Shown here: positions 1 to 13,200 of the stretch, piece by piece | Position numbering within the stretch: position 1 is the first letter of the stretch | How the letters are laid out: the number at the start of each line of letters is the position of its first letter | Origin: Lethocerus indicus | Taxonomy: Eukaryota; Arthropoda; Insecta; Hemiptera; Belostomatidae | Length of the DNA: 64,000 nt | Reading direction: 5' to 3' | Assembly (NCBI GenBank): GCA_019843655.1 | Contig: JACDQD010000007.1 | Coordinates: 10,103,600-10,167,599, forward strand | Program-made: the position numbers and the translations under genes | Notes under the pieces: model-generated | Seen by the model: the letters and a program-made list of their open reading frames with translations, nothing else | The model's database searches: none | What the model was told of the DNA's origin: nothing

Positions 1-108
1 TTCACTTTTAAAACTCTCAGATATAACTACAGACTCTTTCTGAGGTGCAAAAATTGAACTCACTGTTGGTAATTTAGGCTGACTTATGTCCTGATGAACA
101 CTTCTGTC
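1..108 (-). CDS. zormin: Coding exon 34, cut by the window edge
   Basis: The acceptor is GGATTCAG, phase 0. It encodes 36 codons (DRSVHQDISQPKLPTVSS through ISESFKSE) with no stop, so the protein continues beyond the left edge. No domain is recognised; it reads as another linker before the next Ig region. An exon end within the first bases cannot be excluded. Confidence 0.75.
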
Positions 109-3100
109 CTGAATCCCCAAATCACAAAATAAGATGGATCAATTTCTTTTCAATTAAACAATCAAAAATAAATTTATTTAAATAAATTCTACCTGTAATT
201 GTAACAATTAAAGCCTACATAAAATAAGGGAAATAGTTTGATTAAGATGCTATAAATTAATATAATACCTACAAATAATTATATTAGCAACATTTAGTTT
301 CCTTGTAAATTTAAAGATAATCGATTACCTTGTAATACAAACAAATATCAATAAAAAGAACTTACAAGAACAGACTGGAAATGCAGATTAGAAGTGGTTG
401 AGGAAAGTTCTTGTGGCTTTTCAGTAATTAGGAGGTCAGCAGTGCTACGTGATTCTCCAGCACAGTTGGTTGCCAGGACACTGTATTTTCCACTATCATT
501 CAAACTTGCTACAAACAAATACATATAAATTTCACATGTAGTGGATAGTTTCCAATGATTACATGAATGATTAATTAATCTATCAAGATTAATTAATTTT
601 AAAACAATTGCCATAATTCTATAGTATAAAAAATAATTTGGAAAATAGGCAGGATAGCATAATTAATGGCCCAAACCTTTTTCAATTATTAATGAATGAC
701 AGTTGCCAAATGACTGTAGCTTGGAACTGGCTGTCACTTGTGGTATGAGCAGGTCATTCTTGTGCCAAGTAACTGTGGGTGTAGGTGTGCCAGTCACTTC
801 AACTTCAAGTACTACTCTATCACCTACATAAGCTGATGTAGCCTGCAGTCTTCGTCCCATCACAGGAGGAAAACTACTCTCTATTTTAAAACATTCATCA
901 AAATATATTAAAGTTGGTTTTATTGCTTAAAAACGGCTATGAAAGAAAAATATAAAATGCTTTCCACATTGTTTTCTCAAGTTATAACCCAGTTTATGAA
1001 TATATTGATATTTTATGAAATGGTATAAAGAAAACTGAAATGTTAAAAGCAACCTTTATCAATGTACAGTTTAAGATTCTTCAAAATTGCAAGTTACAAA
1101 AAATTAAATATTTAATCTTTGATAAAAAAAACTTACTTTTAACAACAACATCAGCAGTAGATACAGCTGTACCCGCAGCATTTGTAGCAGTTAATGAATA
1201 TCTACCTCCATCAGGTGTTTTAACGTTCTGTAGTTTCAATTTTGCCTTACCGAATTCCCAACTTGTCTCTATGTCAGTGGAACAAGGAACACCATTCTTT
1301 GTCCAAGAAACAGTGGGTACAGGATAGCCTTTAATAAAAAAAAAAAAGAAAAAATATATATATATTGAAATACTGGCAGTACTTGGATAAAGTATAATGA
1401 ACAAAATTCATTGGTTTATATACTGGTAATACACAACAATCAATGAGAATTAACCTTCAATAATGGCTTCAAGTATGACATCTGCTCCTTGGTCAACAAT
1501 GCAACCATTCAGAGGACTAATAAATCTCGGTGGCATACTCTTTCTTTGTGGCTTCATCAATTTTGGTGGTAACATATCCCCACCAGAAGATTTAACTGTT
1601 TCACTCTCATGTTTTGACTCTACGCCTCCTATGTTACTATACTCACTTTTTGAATGAGACTCAACCTAAAATAATCAATATATACAATTTAACAGAAACC
1701 ATATATTAATAACATTCAAAATGATTATAAAAATAAGATTCCTCAATATTTAAAGAATATAAATATTTAATTAATGAATAAACAAATGTAATGTATCATA
1801 CAATTATAAATCACTTGAAATATGATTTTTCATTTTATTTGTACTCTAAGGAAATTTTGTACAAAACAATGCTTGTGATTCAAACCAAGGAAAGCCATAA
1901 AATTGATATTATACAACTGTTGCACTCAGTTTAACAGATTACAGCAGGTGAATGTAAAATAATATACATTTTGAGAGAAAGTGTGAGTGTGTGTGTACTC
2001 AAAATTGATAATAAAAAATATTTTAGATATTTCAATTACTTGAACAGCAGGTTGATCACCAATCTTCTGGGATGCCATTTCTGATTTAGATGAAACAGTC
2101 TGCATTTGCACCACAGGTTGTGATCCTGAGCTGGACACTGATGAATAGTGACTTGAGGTGGAAGACTGCATAAAAACAGCACGCTTCATTTCAAATACAG
2201 ACCCATCTTGAGTTTCCTGCAAGCTGATATTGTCTAACGAAGGTAGAAGAGATATTAATGAAGGTGCTGAAAAAAAAAGTACACAATCTTTAATAAATGT
2301 TAATAATGATAATATAGTCCTAATCATAATCTCTGTTACGACATTAGACATTTGACTATTAAACATCAGACTGCTAACAATCCAGTCAAAAATGAATACT
2401 CAAAAATATTAAGTCAAAATAACATAACTAATTCAAGTTTGGAAATTAGATCCATCACCCACACGTGTGGGCTTTAAATAATAGTATATTATGAAAATAT
2501 GTTGTTTTGAACAGAGAATATAAAGCTTCAAATAACAAACCTGATACAGTCAATCTTGCAACACATGATGATTTTCCAGCTTCATTTTCTGCAACACAGG
2601 ATATTTTACCAGCCAGAGCATGTGTAACTTTAGGCAATGTCAGTACCTGTCGGTTACCACTAGTTGAAACCAAAAAGTCCTTCCCTGAGACGGGTTCATC
2701 ATTGAACAACCAGCGAATCTGAATTCACAATGAAAATAAACTGTTAAGATTCACAAATATCAATTATATTTCAATTAATATTTGATTTTTCAACACTTAA
2801 TAAATAACTGTAACAATATCCTATTAAAGAAAAATTAAATATATATGTAAAAGGCCTATGTATAGAAAAAACTGAAGTGATATTTTTCAAATTAAGGAGT
2901 ACTTTTGATTAATCTTCAAAAGAGATTATTAGTTACAGTCTAACCTTAGGGGTTGGTTTGCCAGTCACAATACATTCAAATTTAGTCGATTGTCCATCTG
3001 GTACTGATCTGTCAGCAAAGAGCTCAGAGAAACAGGGTGACATGAGTTTCTCTTCCGGCTGAGGTGAAGGCTTAGAGTCAAGAGTAACTGGCGTCTTGAC

Positions 3101-3279
3101 TATTAATTGGGCAAAACACTTTGCCTCTCCCTGCTGACTTGTAGCTTTGGCTGTATATACACCCTTGTCTTCAGGCAATACTCCAGTTATTTTGAGGATG
3201 CAATTTCCTTCTGAATCTTGAGTCATCTACAAATATTCATTTTGCTCCATTAGTTGTACTATTATATAATTTGACTTAG

Positions 3280-3331
<52 letters not shown>

Positions 3332-6300
3332 AATATGAATTATTACATTATGTTTTTATAATAATTAGTATATGTAAGTGTTATTTACATACTAAACTGT
3401 CTGCTCTATTCAGTATATCCTACAGTTTTTTAAAGTGCAAGGTATAATAAGGATTTTTCTTTAAAATAATTATAAATGCCATAATTCAGAGGCTATACTC
3501 AATTATAGATAATAAAAACCAGTAATAAATATTATCAAAATAATTATATAGCTTAATCTGCTTTTTAGGATCCAGATGTATTTTTAAACCGGTGATACTA
3601 GAGTACTATTGAACTGACATGTGTCCTTTCTGACTGTTGAATATCTATATTATTGAGGGCCCAGGAAACTGTTGGAGTCGGTGTGCCACAAACTACACAT
3701 TCAAAGTTCACACTGTCGCCCTGAGTAGCAAGCGCATCTGTTGGCATCTTGGTGAATTTAGGTTTACTTTCACCGCTTTCTGTAGGTACTTCATCCACAG
3801 GATGACGAGTGACATGCTCAGTGGACTTGTCTATAGCTGAAATATCAGTTTTTCAAAAATTACTCATCAATTTCTCCATATTTATAACAATGCTGACTAG
3901 TCTTGACTAGAGTAGTAAATATCTTTTTTGAAACTTAATATTAATTTAAAGGAGTTTTAATTTTTATATGTACACTTATTGTACAACAAATTTACAAAAT
4001 TATATTTAAAGTTTTGTAGCACACAGAACTTGTGGCAACTTAAATTGTCAACTCTATTTGCTAACAAGTAAAAATTACGAAATAGATTGATATGTATTTT
4101 TAAATGTTTCCACTATGATAACATTTAAAACAGTAAGTATATGAAATAAGTGCAACATAAGACACAATTAGATTCACTGCAGCCATAACTCACCCTGTAC
4201 ATTTAACATACACCAGCTTGATGCCTCTCCAGCAGAATTTATGGCTACCACTTTGTAAGTTCCTACATCCTCCAGGAATGCCTCTTTTATTATTAGTGAA
4301 CATCTATCACCTTGAAATGTCAACTGGATGTCACTAGATTCTTTCACTGGACGATCATTATGGTACCAAATCACCTAATGACAAAATATAAATAACACAT
4401 TTAATATTCAAATATTAATAAAACATGGAAGTGATAAGACAATATAACTTAGCTATTGTAGCTGTTCCCTCCCTTTTTAATTGCTTTAATACAATACGAG
4501 ATGAATTATTTGTTATTAAATTTTGCAAGCTCATAAGAATATTGCATATGTTTAGAATTGCCTCATTTCATTGGTATAATATTAAGAAATTTGGAAAACA
4601 TTTCTATTAAATTAATAATAAAAGTAACTTTAATAGTCACTATGGAATTCAATCTGATATTTACATAATTGAAAGACATTACCTATATCAAATGTATAAT
4701 TAAATATTTGGTAAAAATAAATAACAAAATATTTTATTTTTACTTCTGGTTCTGGATGTCCAATGATGACACAATCAAGGCGAACTTTTTTCCCTTCAAA
4801 TACTGACTGGTCCCTGAGAGGTAGCTGTATGCTTGGCTTAGTTGGTTCCATGTCTGATGGTAATTCAGAATCTGATGTTTCAGCTGGGAGTCTCCCCTTG
4901 ACCATTACTTGACTTGTAGTTGAAACAGTACCAACTAGGTTGGTTGCTGTCACTGTGTACACACCAGCATCTTTGGGAAAGGCTTCATTTATTACCAAGG
5001 TGGTTCTACCACACTCTGTGGTTATCTGCAAAAAATGGAAGAGAAATGTTGAACAGACAAATTTTTATAATTACAATTAAAATATCATATAATACCAATA
5101 TCTGCTAAATAATATAAATTTGTATAGAATATGCCTTTCAAGTATAGCTGTAATATGTTCCATTTTTTGTTTCTCATAAGGATTTTTCAATAATATGTAA
5201 CAGAAATAATGTTTGTCCCAGTATTATTTATAGTGTCATGGTTCCTGGATTTGTTCATCATTTAAAATGGGGCTCCAAAAACATTGTAAGAAAATAAAAA
5301 GTGTATGAAATACACTGAATTCTGCATTGAAATACTGGCTTGAGTAGCCTTGGAAAATTTAATGGTTTTAGATTGTATGAGCTGTGCCAAAAATTACATG
5401 CCTTGTATTAATATAATAGTTTGTTTAGTAATTTTTTAATTTAAAGTTTACAATTTTACAAAAATGTTTACTTGTAAAAATGTTTTATTAATTTTGTGTT
5501 CTGGATGCAACATATCTGATTTGAGTGATTGACAGAAAACAATTTAAATTGTATAATATTATTCGAATGTGTATATAGCAGAGCTAATTATTAAAATATG
5601 TGATGTACTATTATTAGATCAAATTGCTCTCACAATTGCTAATAATGACATTAAAGCCTTAAAATAAATTTAAAAACTAGCAAAATTTATATAAAATTTT
5701 TGTGCAAAAAAATTAATTCTTCTTTTAATAATTACTACTATTATGTTTAAAAAAGTTTTTATTTTTACCATTAAACCATAATCAAAATGTTAAAAAATTA
5801 GTAATAAAACATAAATTAATATTATATTGAAGAAGAAATTTGTTTTTACTATTATTTATATGTACGGACCTTTTTTTATTTTCAAACATAAAGGATTACA
5901 TACCTACGGATGAATTTAATGAACATTACATTCGGGGTCGAAAGGGGAATGCCAATCGTTGTAACTATTTGAGTGGCCAGGGAGCAGAGTGCCGGGGGCT
6001 GGGGCACGTGAAAGCTGATCCAACAACAGATTGGGATTTGGCGAACAGTGGACGGTATAAACTTGGACCATAAGCAAGTGGTGGGGGTAACTGGCTAGCT
6101 GGGCCTCCCATCTCTCTGTCTCCCTCACACGCACACATACATGCACATCTGTGTATATATATACATACGAGCACACACATGCACAAACTGCCCCCCTCAA
6201 AGAAAGCCATTTGTAAATATTTGTTTTTTATTGGAAAGAATTTGTTTTTTGTTAAGAACATAATGCCTAAGATGGAAGTGAGAAGGAGGTAGGGTTTAAG

Positions 6301-7244
6301 AGCTTTAGATGCCAAATCACAACTGAAGGATTAATTGATCATAAATGTACATTTCAGGGAACTAGGTAAGTTTTTAATACACAAAGCTGTGAAACAAAAC
6401 AGTCAGACAGCTGAATGTATTAATACCACAGTGTCTAATCAGTATTAGCTTTGCAGATGTTCTGTCTACCAGTATGAATGAATTCATCATGAACAATGTA
6501 ATACCTGTTATTATATGCTATGTATATTTGATTAATTTATATAAAAAAATATTCAAAATAAATTTAAATGAAAAATTATTGATAAAATCATTTTTGATTG
6601 TATTCCATAAAATATTTATTAAACCAAGCTCCCATTGAATAACGCAAAAATCACAAGACTGAAAAACCTTAATTTGATATCATGCCAGAATTATATATTC
6701 TTGAATGTTTTATGATATTTGACCACATGTCAACTTCTAGATAGGGAAAACTCCAAATATAAAAGTTAATTACAAACAGTGCATTGCATTAACGTCATTA
6801 CACAAGGATTCAGAATAGAAAACAATAAGATAGTTCAAAGAAGAAAGTAAAAAGTTCTGCATTACTAATAAAAAAAAATTTAAAAAGAAAGTAGAACTAT
6901 GACATAGAAGGAGGAGAAAAAGATAATGAGGTGTGTCTGATATGGTGCCAAATGATGGAGTCTGCCACCTGTGCCAGTATGTCAATGCTGTCAGTCTGAA
7001 AGTTAGATAGCAATGGCCGGAAGAATTAGTTTCCACTGCCCTGTGGTAATACACTGATTTTCCTCAAACATTATGTTAACTTGTGAAACATAAAAAGAAT
7101 TTTTTGAAAATTTTGTGTGATCAAATAAAGAGTCATGTATAAGTGAGAAGGAACAGAAAGAACATTATGTAAAATTTTAATAGATGTTATTCATGCACAA
7201 TATCATCAAAACTAACTTTCTGAATTATATACAATGTTAAATAA

Positions 7245-7296
<52 letters not shown>

Positions 7297-10200
7297 TGAT
7301 ATTCTCTTCTTCATATAATGAATATTTCATCTTTTCATTAAGCCTTATGTTTAATTTTCAACTCCATATTTTAATAATAATTTTTGTATGGTCTGAGTGA
7401 AAAACTAAAACTAAGATTATCAATGGAACACATGAGAAGAACAATTAACCAATTTCCAATCTTAAAAAATTCAATCAAGAGTAATAGCAAATAAGAGAAA
7501 CAAAAGAGGCATCTCTTTGAATATTGTAGAGCTGCCAACATCTGTCAACTACAAAGTAATTAATCAGTCTAAATATATTTCATCGATAAAAATAATTGGG
7601 GAGGTCAGATTATTAATGAACAATACCAAAACCAGAGCATTACATTTTACTAATACTAAGCAACTGTAATTTATTATGTGCAATCAAAATGAAGTTGAAT
7701 TCAATTATATTTCAGTTCTGAACTTGAACAAGACCAAACATTAGAACAAGTGAAAAGCAATTGTCTGTCATTGTTTGTTTTAATAAATTTATATGAGGAA
7801 CATATAAATATAATTTAACTGGCAACACCATAAATAGTAGGAATACAAATTCAACACATATTAAGAAAGAAGTAAAATAAATTTAAATGAAAGTATAATC
7901 AGAATTAAACCTTTATGTCTCTGTTTCCTTTGATAGGTTTTCCATCATGAGTCCATGTTAGTTCAGGGTCAGGTATGCCCCTAGCTTCACACTCCAGTTT
8001 TATCTTCTGACCAGCACGTGCCATAACATTGCCAAGTTCAAGTGTAAATGTTGGCACTTCACTGGGTTCCTTTCCTGTGAGAACAAAACAGAAAAACATT
8101 AGTATGTGTATGTACCTAGAAAGATATAAAGTTAAGAATTTTATTAATATGACACAAGTTTCACAAATCTTTAATAAACCTGAAACTTTGCTTTAACAAT
8201 CACTTTTAATACTTCAATACACTGAAAGCTGAATAAACTGAAGTCACAGAGTGTTAACCTTGGTAATTACTGTTATCTAGCCATTGCAACATTCTCAGAT
8301 TTTTTAATTTATGCACAGTAGATAATGCAGGTAATTAAACATATTTTATAAGACACAATGAACAATGCACATGAAATAATTTCTGTAAAGGACCATTTAA
8401 TATTGTATGTGTGTTTAACATCAGAAATGATTTTTGAGTATGACAGAAATAGAGTTTGCTTCAAATTATATTCAATACACAACAGCCTGGTATCCTAGAT
8501 GAAAATAATGACTGTAGTTAGAAGAACATATAGTACAAATATATGAAAAAGGTTTGATACTGAGATTCCATGCTTCACAAGAGCCATACATTCCCTCTTA
8601 GACATACATGCAAACGTGCAAACCAGTCTCTATAAGATATATATATTTATATGTACACACATCAATGAACTTACGATCAATATTGACGTTAGCTATACTG
8701 GTTTCTGTGCCAAGCGGGTTAGTTGCAATGCAGGAATAGGAACCATCATCATCAGGCGTAACTGACTCCTTGACAAGGAGTGCATTGCCGTTATTAAAAC
8801 TGATGAAGTATGCTGGATCATTGTCGAGACAGTGATTACCCATGTACCATTGCACAGTTGGAAGTGGTACACCAGCGACAAGACACTTCAGTTCAAGCCT
8901 ACCACCTTCTATTACACTCACTGAACCCAGTGGTGTCACAAATACTGGTGGTGATACCTCCTCCACTGGCTCACATTCTAAACATATTAAATGTGTTATA
9001 ATAAACAAGCTGGTACTTACAAAGGAGAAGAGAATAAACCCATTGATATGAAACTGTAAATAGAATTCAACCATTTATAAACAGTGAACAAAAATTGAAT
9101 TAACCAAAAATCTTTGAGGGGTTTAAAAAGTGAATAATTAATTTTAATGTTCATTATCAGGGGCCTTCTGTTAAATGCTTCTGTCTTCTAATTAAACATA
9201 AGAATTATTAAGTCTTCACATTATATTTAAGAAACTCAAAACTTTTCCAAATACTGACAATCAAAAATAATTTTTCGTAATCTTAATGCAAAGAATTTAT
9301 AGAAAGGAATTAAAACTGACAATGAAGTAAGTATGTTGTAAAACTGAAGGAGACTCTGGAGTGATTCTTACCTATATATGATAAAAAATATAGTGCTGTA
9401 TTTGTGTACCTTACATTAAAAAATACAAATATATACTTTATGAGAGATGTGTGACAAAACAAAGTAAAATATTAATAAAATGTTTAATAAATATTGACTG
9501 TCTAGACATGCAACAATAAATAAAGCAAATAGCTGATATTAGTGCCAACTCATTAATAACGTCCATCCATCCATCCATTAGCTTCAACACTGTATCCACT
9601 TCACTAACTAAAATACTCATAAAACAATATTGATCCATTATTAGCTATGGTTAATAATACCACTATGGTTAACAAAAATATTTTTGGGTTATTAAATATT
9701 ATGTAAAAAAAATGTCATGCAAATTAAAGTATTTCTTAGTCAATGATTTTGCTTGGCAAGGAGCTGTTAAATATAGTATATAAATGAAAATAATTGCTTC
9801 TTTTTATGAATGAATTTGTTTACAACAGAATGAGAGGTTAACTGAAAATTGTTAGGATTACATTAAACAAAAAATGTTGAATATTGTAGTGCCTGTGAGT
9901 GTAACAGAGTGGAAAATAACCTTTAATTGTAAGAACTGCACTTGTTTCAGTAGATCCGGCCGAATTGTTAGCTCGGCAGACAAATCTAGCAGAATCTTCA
10001 GCAAAGGTTTCCTCTATTGTTAGAGTGCAGATACCCTGATCAAATTTGGTCTGATAGTCAGGATTGTTTTCTATTGATATACCATCCTTCTCCCATACTA
10101 CTTCAGGCACAGGTACACCTATTACCCTATATAAAATGAAGAAATAATTACACCTAAATTTCAGAAAGTAATATACAGCAATATAACTGACAGTAATATA

Positions 10201-13200
10201 AAATAATTCTCACATATTTTTCTATATTTTTTTAAAAATGGAATTTATTTTTATTTTAATTATTTTACTTATTTGTTTTATTCACTATTTTAATATACTT
10301 GCTTGAATGAGTTATTTCTTTAGTGAAGTACAGAAATAAACTTTATAACTTCTTTAAACTAAAATGTATCTTATCAAACCATTTTAATATAGGGAAAAAT
10401 GCTGTTCTGAACTGTTCTAGAACACAATATTTAGGTATTTTCCTATACCATTAATACCATTGGATATTTTTGATATCTGATCCGAGATATTTTCTATTTT
10501 TGAGCTAATACAAGTGAATAAATAACAAATAGTTGAACTATAATTATAATTACTTTATTTATTAAAACAATTTGATTCAATAACAAACCTGCATTCAAAG
10601 GTGAACCTGTTTCCTTCTTCAACTGTAGCATCATGAAGTGGTACTGTGAACTGAGGTTCTTGAGGTAAGGGCATCTCATCAAGATACTTTATTTTTTTAG
10701 GTGGTGGACTAGGTGATTTGTGTTCATCTTTCTCTTTAATTTCAGGTCTAGGTGGTAATGGTACTGCTTCATCTTTCTCAATTTCAATCTAAAAGTAAAA
10801 TAATTAATAGAACATTAAAATATGTACAAATTATACATTTTAAATGCTCAATAGTCAGCAACATAATTCAAACAACTTAGCTAGGACTTCAGAGTTTAAC
10901 CTTACAGAAAGATAACAGTAAAATAATACTAAATCGAGATACCTCATGTATGATGGTAGTAGTAATACTTTCTTCAGTTTCATGTCTCGTGTTCCGGAGA
11001 TCAATCACTAAATCAAATTTATCTTCAGTTTCCTGCAAATTATAAAAACCAAAACATTAAAATATCAAGCATTATATATATATACTTGTTAATTAATATA
11101 TTACATCTGAAGTTTGAAAACAACTCACCATAAGTTCAACTGGTTCCTCAGACTTCTGTAACTTTTCACAAAGTGCTTTCAGATTTGAACTGACATGTGA
11201 AAATGATTCTAATATCTCTTTGTTTTCTTCTTGCACTCTAATCATCTGAGGGAAACTTCCTTTACCTAAGAGAATATATGTAGATATGACAAAAAATCTG
11301 ATGAAACATAACTTATCAAGTAAAAACACCAATTGCTGTCTTTAACTGTCCTAATTATTTAACAAAGTACTATTTAAAATATAAACTTAACACTTCTTAT
11401 TTACTTTAATGTAATTTCAGCTACTGTAAACAGAACCAGAACTCTACAGAATGGGAACTGGAATTTAACAATAAACATTGTGAACATAATTATTAGGGAC
11501 CAATTCAAATCAAGCCAATAAATAAAATATATAAAAATTAATTGTTTAACTTGAAATATTTGTACACACAAATGTACAAAAAACTTCACTGAAAAAATTA
11601 ATACTTAATTTTAAATTAATATTTGTTTACCATAATCAAATTAAGACTAACTATACTGTAGTAAATACAATACCATTAATTTTAAAACATAATACACATA
11701 AACTTACACTGTAATTGTTCACCCAATTTTGTGATTTCATTAATTCGATGATATTGTTTTTCTTCCCCTGGTTTCAGGAAAGTTTCAATTTCGTTAAGCA
11801 GTTGTGTCACATCATCAACAGTGTTTACATGAGTCAACCTACTGGCGATTGTCACCAAAAGTCTGTTACCTTCTCTGAACCAGTATTCAGCCTGTAAATA
11901 ACAAACATTAGTCAAATGCACAACTTAGATTATAATTAGGAATTGGAAAAATTAAATAAGAAAAATGTCTCAAAGTACCAACCTCTTCAATAAGAATAAA
12001 ATAATGAATACTGATATCAATCAGCTGTCTACGTTCTGAGATTTGATTTTTCAGCATCTCCCACCTCTGTCTAAGTAATAGTATCTCCTTTTCTATGTGC
12101 TCACCAACATCACTTCCAAGCATTTCTTCTCCTGATTCAATAAATCGCACAATACGATTTTCCAAAACCTGCCACACAAAATAATAAACTAATGTCTATG
12201 CCTGCATCACCCAATTATATGCTACTAATATAATCCTAACTAATTATGGTAAATATATCTTAGTAGATTAAGCAAACATATATTTTACTTAATATTATTA
12301 ATAGTCATATAATAAAAGAAGCAATCATGAAATAATTGTTGCATATACTAACTTTAATAATTTGCTCAAAACTAGTGAATGACACTGAACAAGCCTGAGC
12401 AGAGGCTAGACTATCACCATACTGGCCTTTCATATCTTCCATCTTTCCTGACAACTGTTCGAGACTATTATATATTTCAGAAAGGTCATGATCAAATTGA
12501 CAACGCCTCAAATGCTTTTCTAAACTTTTTTCTCGTGCTGTCATTGTTTTTTGCCAATTATAACGAAGTGTCTCCACAGCACGTTCAACTGTCCTTATGT
12601 CTTTGTCACTGTTTGATTCCTAGAAAATAATTTTAACAAATAATGATCAAAATTAACAATGAATAGCACTCATTTAAGTGTTCATGAAATTAATTGTAGG
12701 TAATAGACAAACAGTTAAATTGACCGTAGAACTAACAATATGTGCAAACATTTAAACAATCTTTACTGCAAGCCCAAAATTAAATCTATTTCAGAAGTAA
12801 CATTTTTGCATTTTATTTGACTTTAATATACTGCTAAGTTTTAATCCAGAGCAATGTACTGAAATAGGAATAAAAAAATTGGATCTATGCCATGTAATGT
12901 ATTTGAATGTATACCTCAGAATATTTTTTACAACTTTCAAATTCTCCATATTTATAATAAATATGTATAACTTTGCATGTATCAAATTTACCTGAGATTT
13001 GATTTTTGCTATAATGTGGCCACTTTCAATTAAACTCAAGTTGAACATTTCAGTTATGGCCTGTTTTGTCGCTTCAAATTCATGGAACATTCTTTCTGCT
13101 TCTGCTAGGCTTTGAGGCATTACTGAGGCTTTTACCTCCACCTGAACAGCTTCAATACGGCTTTCAACCTGAAAGCAAAAAATATGCAATGACCATTTTC

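Noticed and set aside
663..5031. ATG codons near exon starts (for example 614, 863, 3226, 5031) as separate small genes
   Set aside because: Each belongs to intron read-through or an internal Met of the single spliced gene, and phases link the exons into one frame.
6890..7060. A missed coding exon in intron 23 (acceptor-like ACTTTCAG near 7008)
   Set aside because: Exons 23 and 24 join directly within one Ig fold with normal spacing. An insertion here would disrupt Ig3 between its C and E strands.
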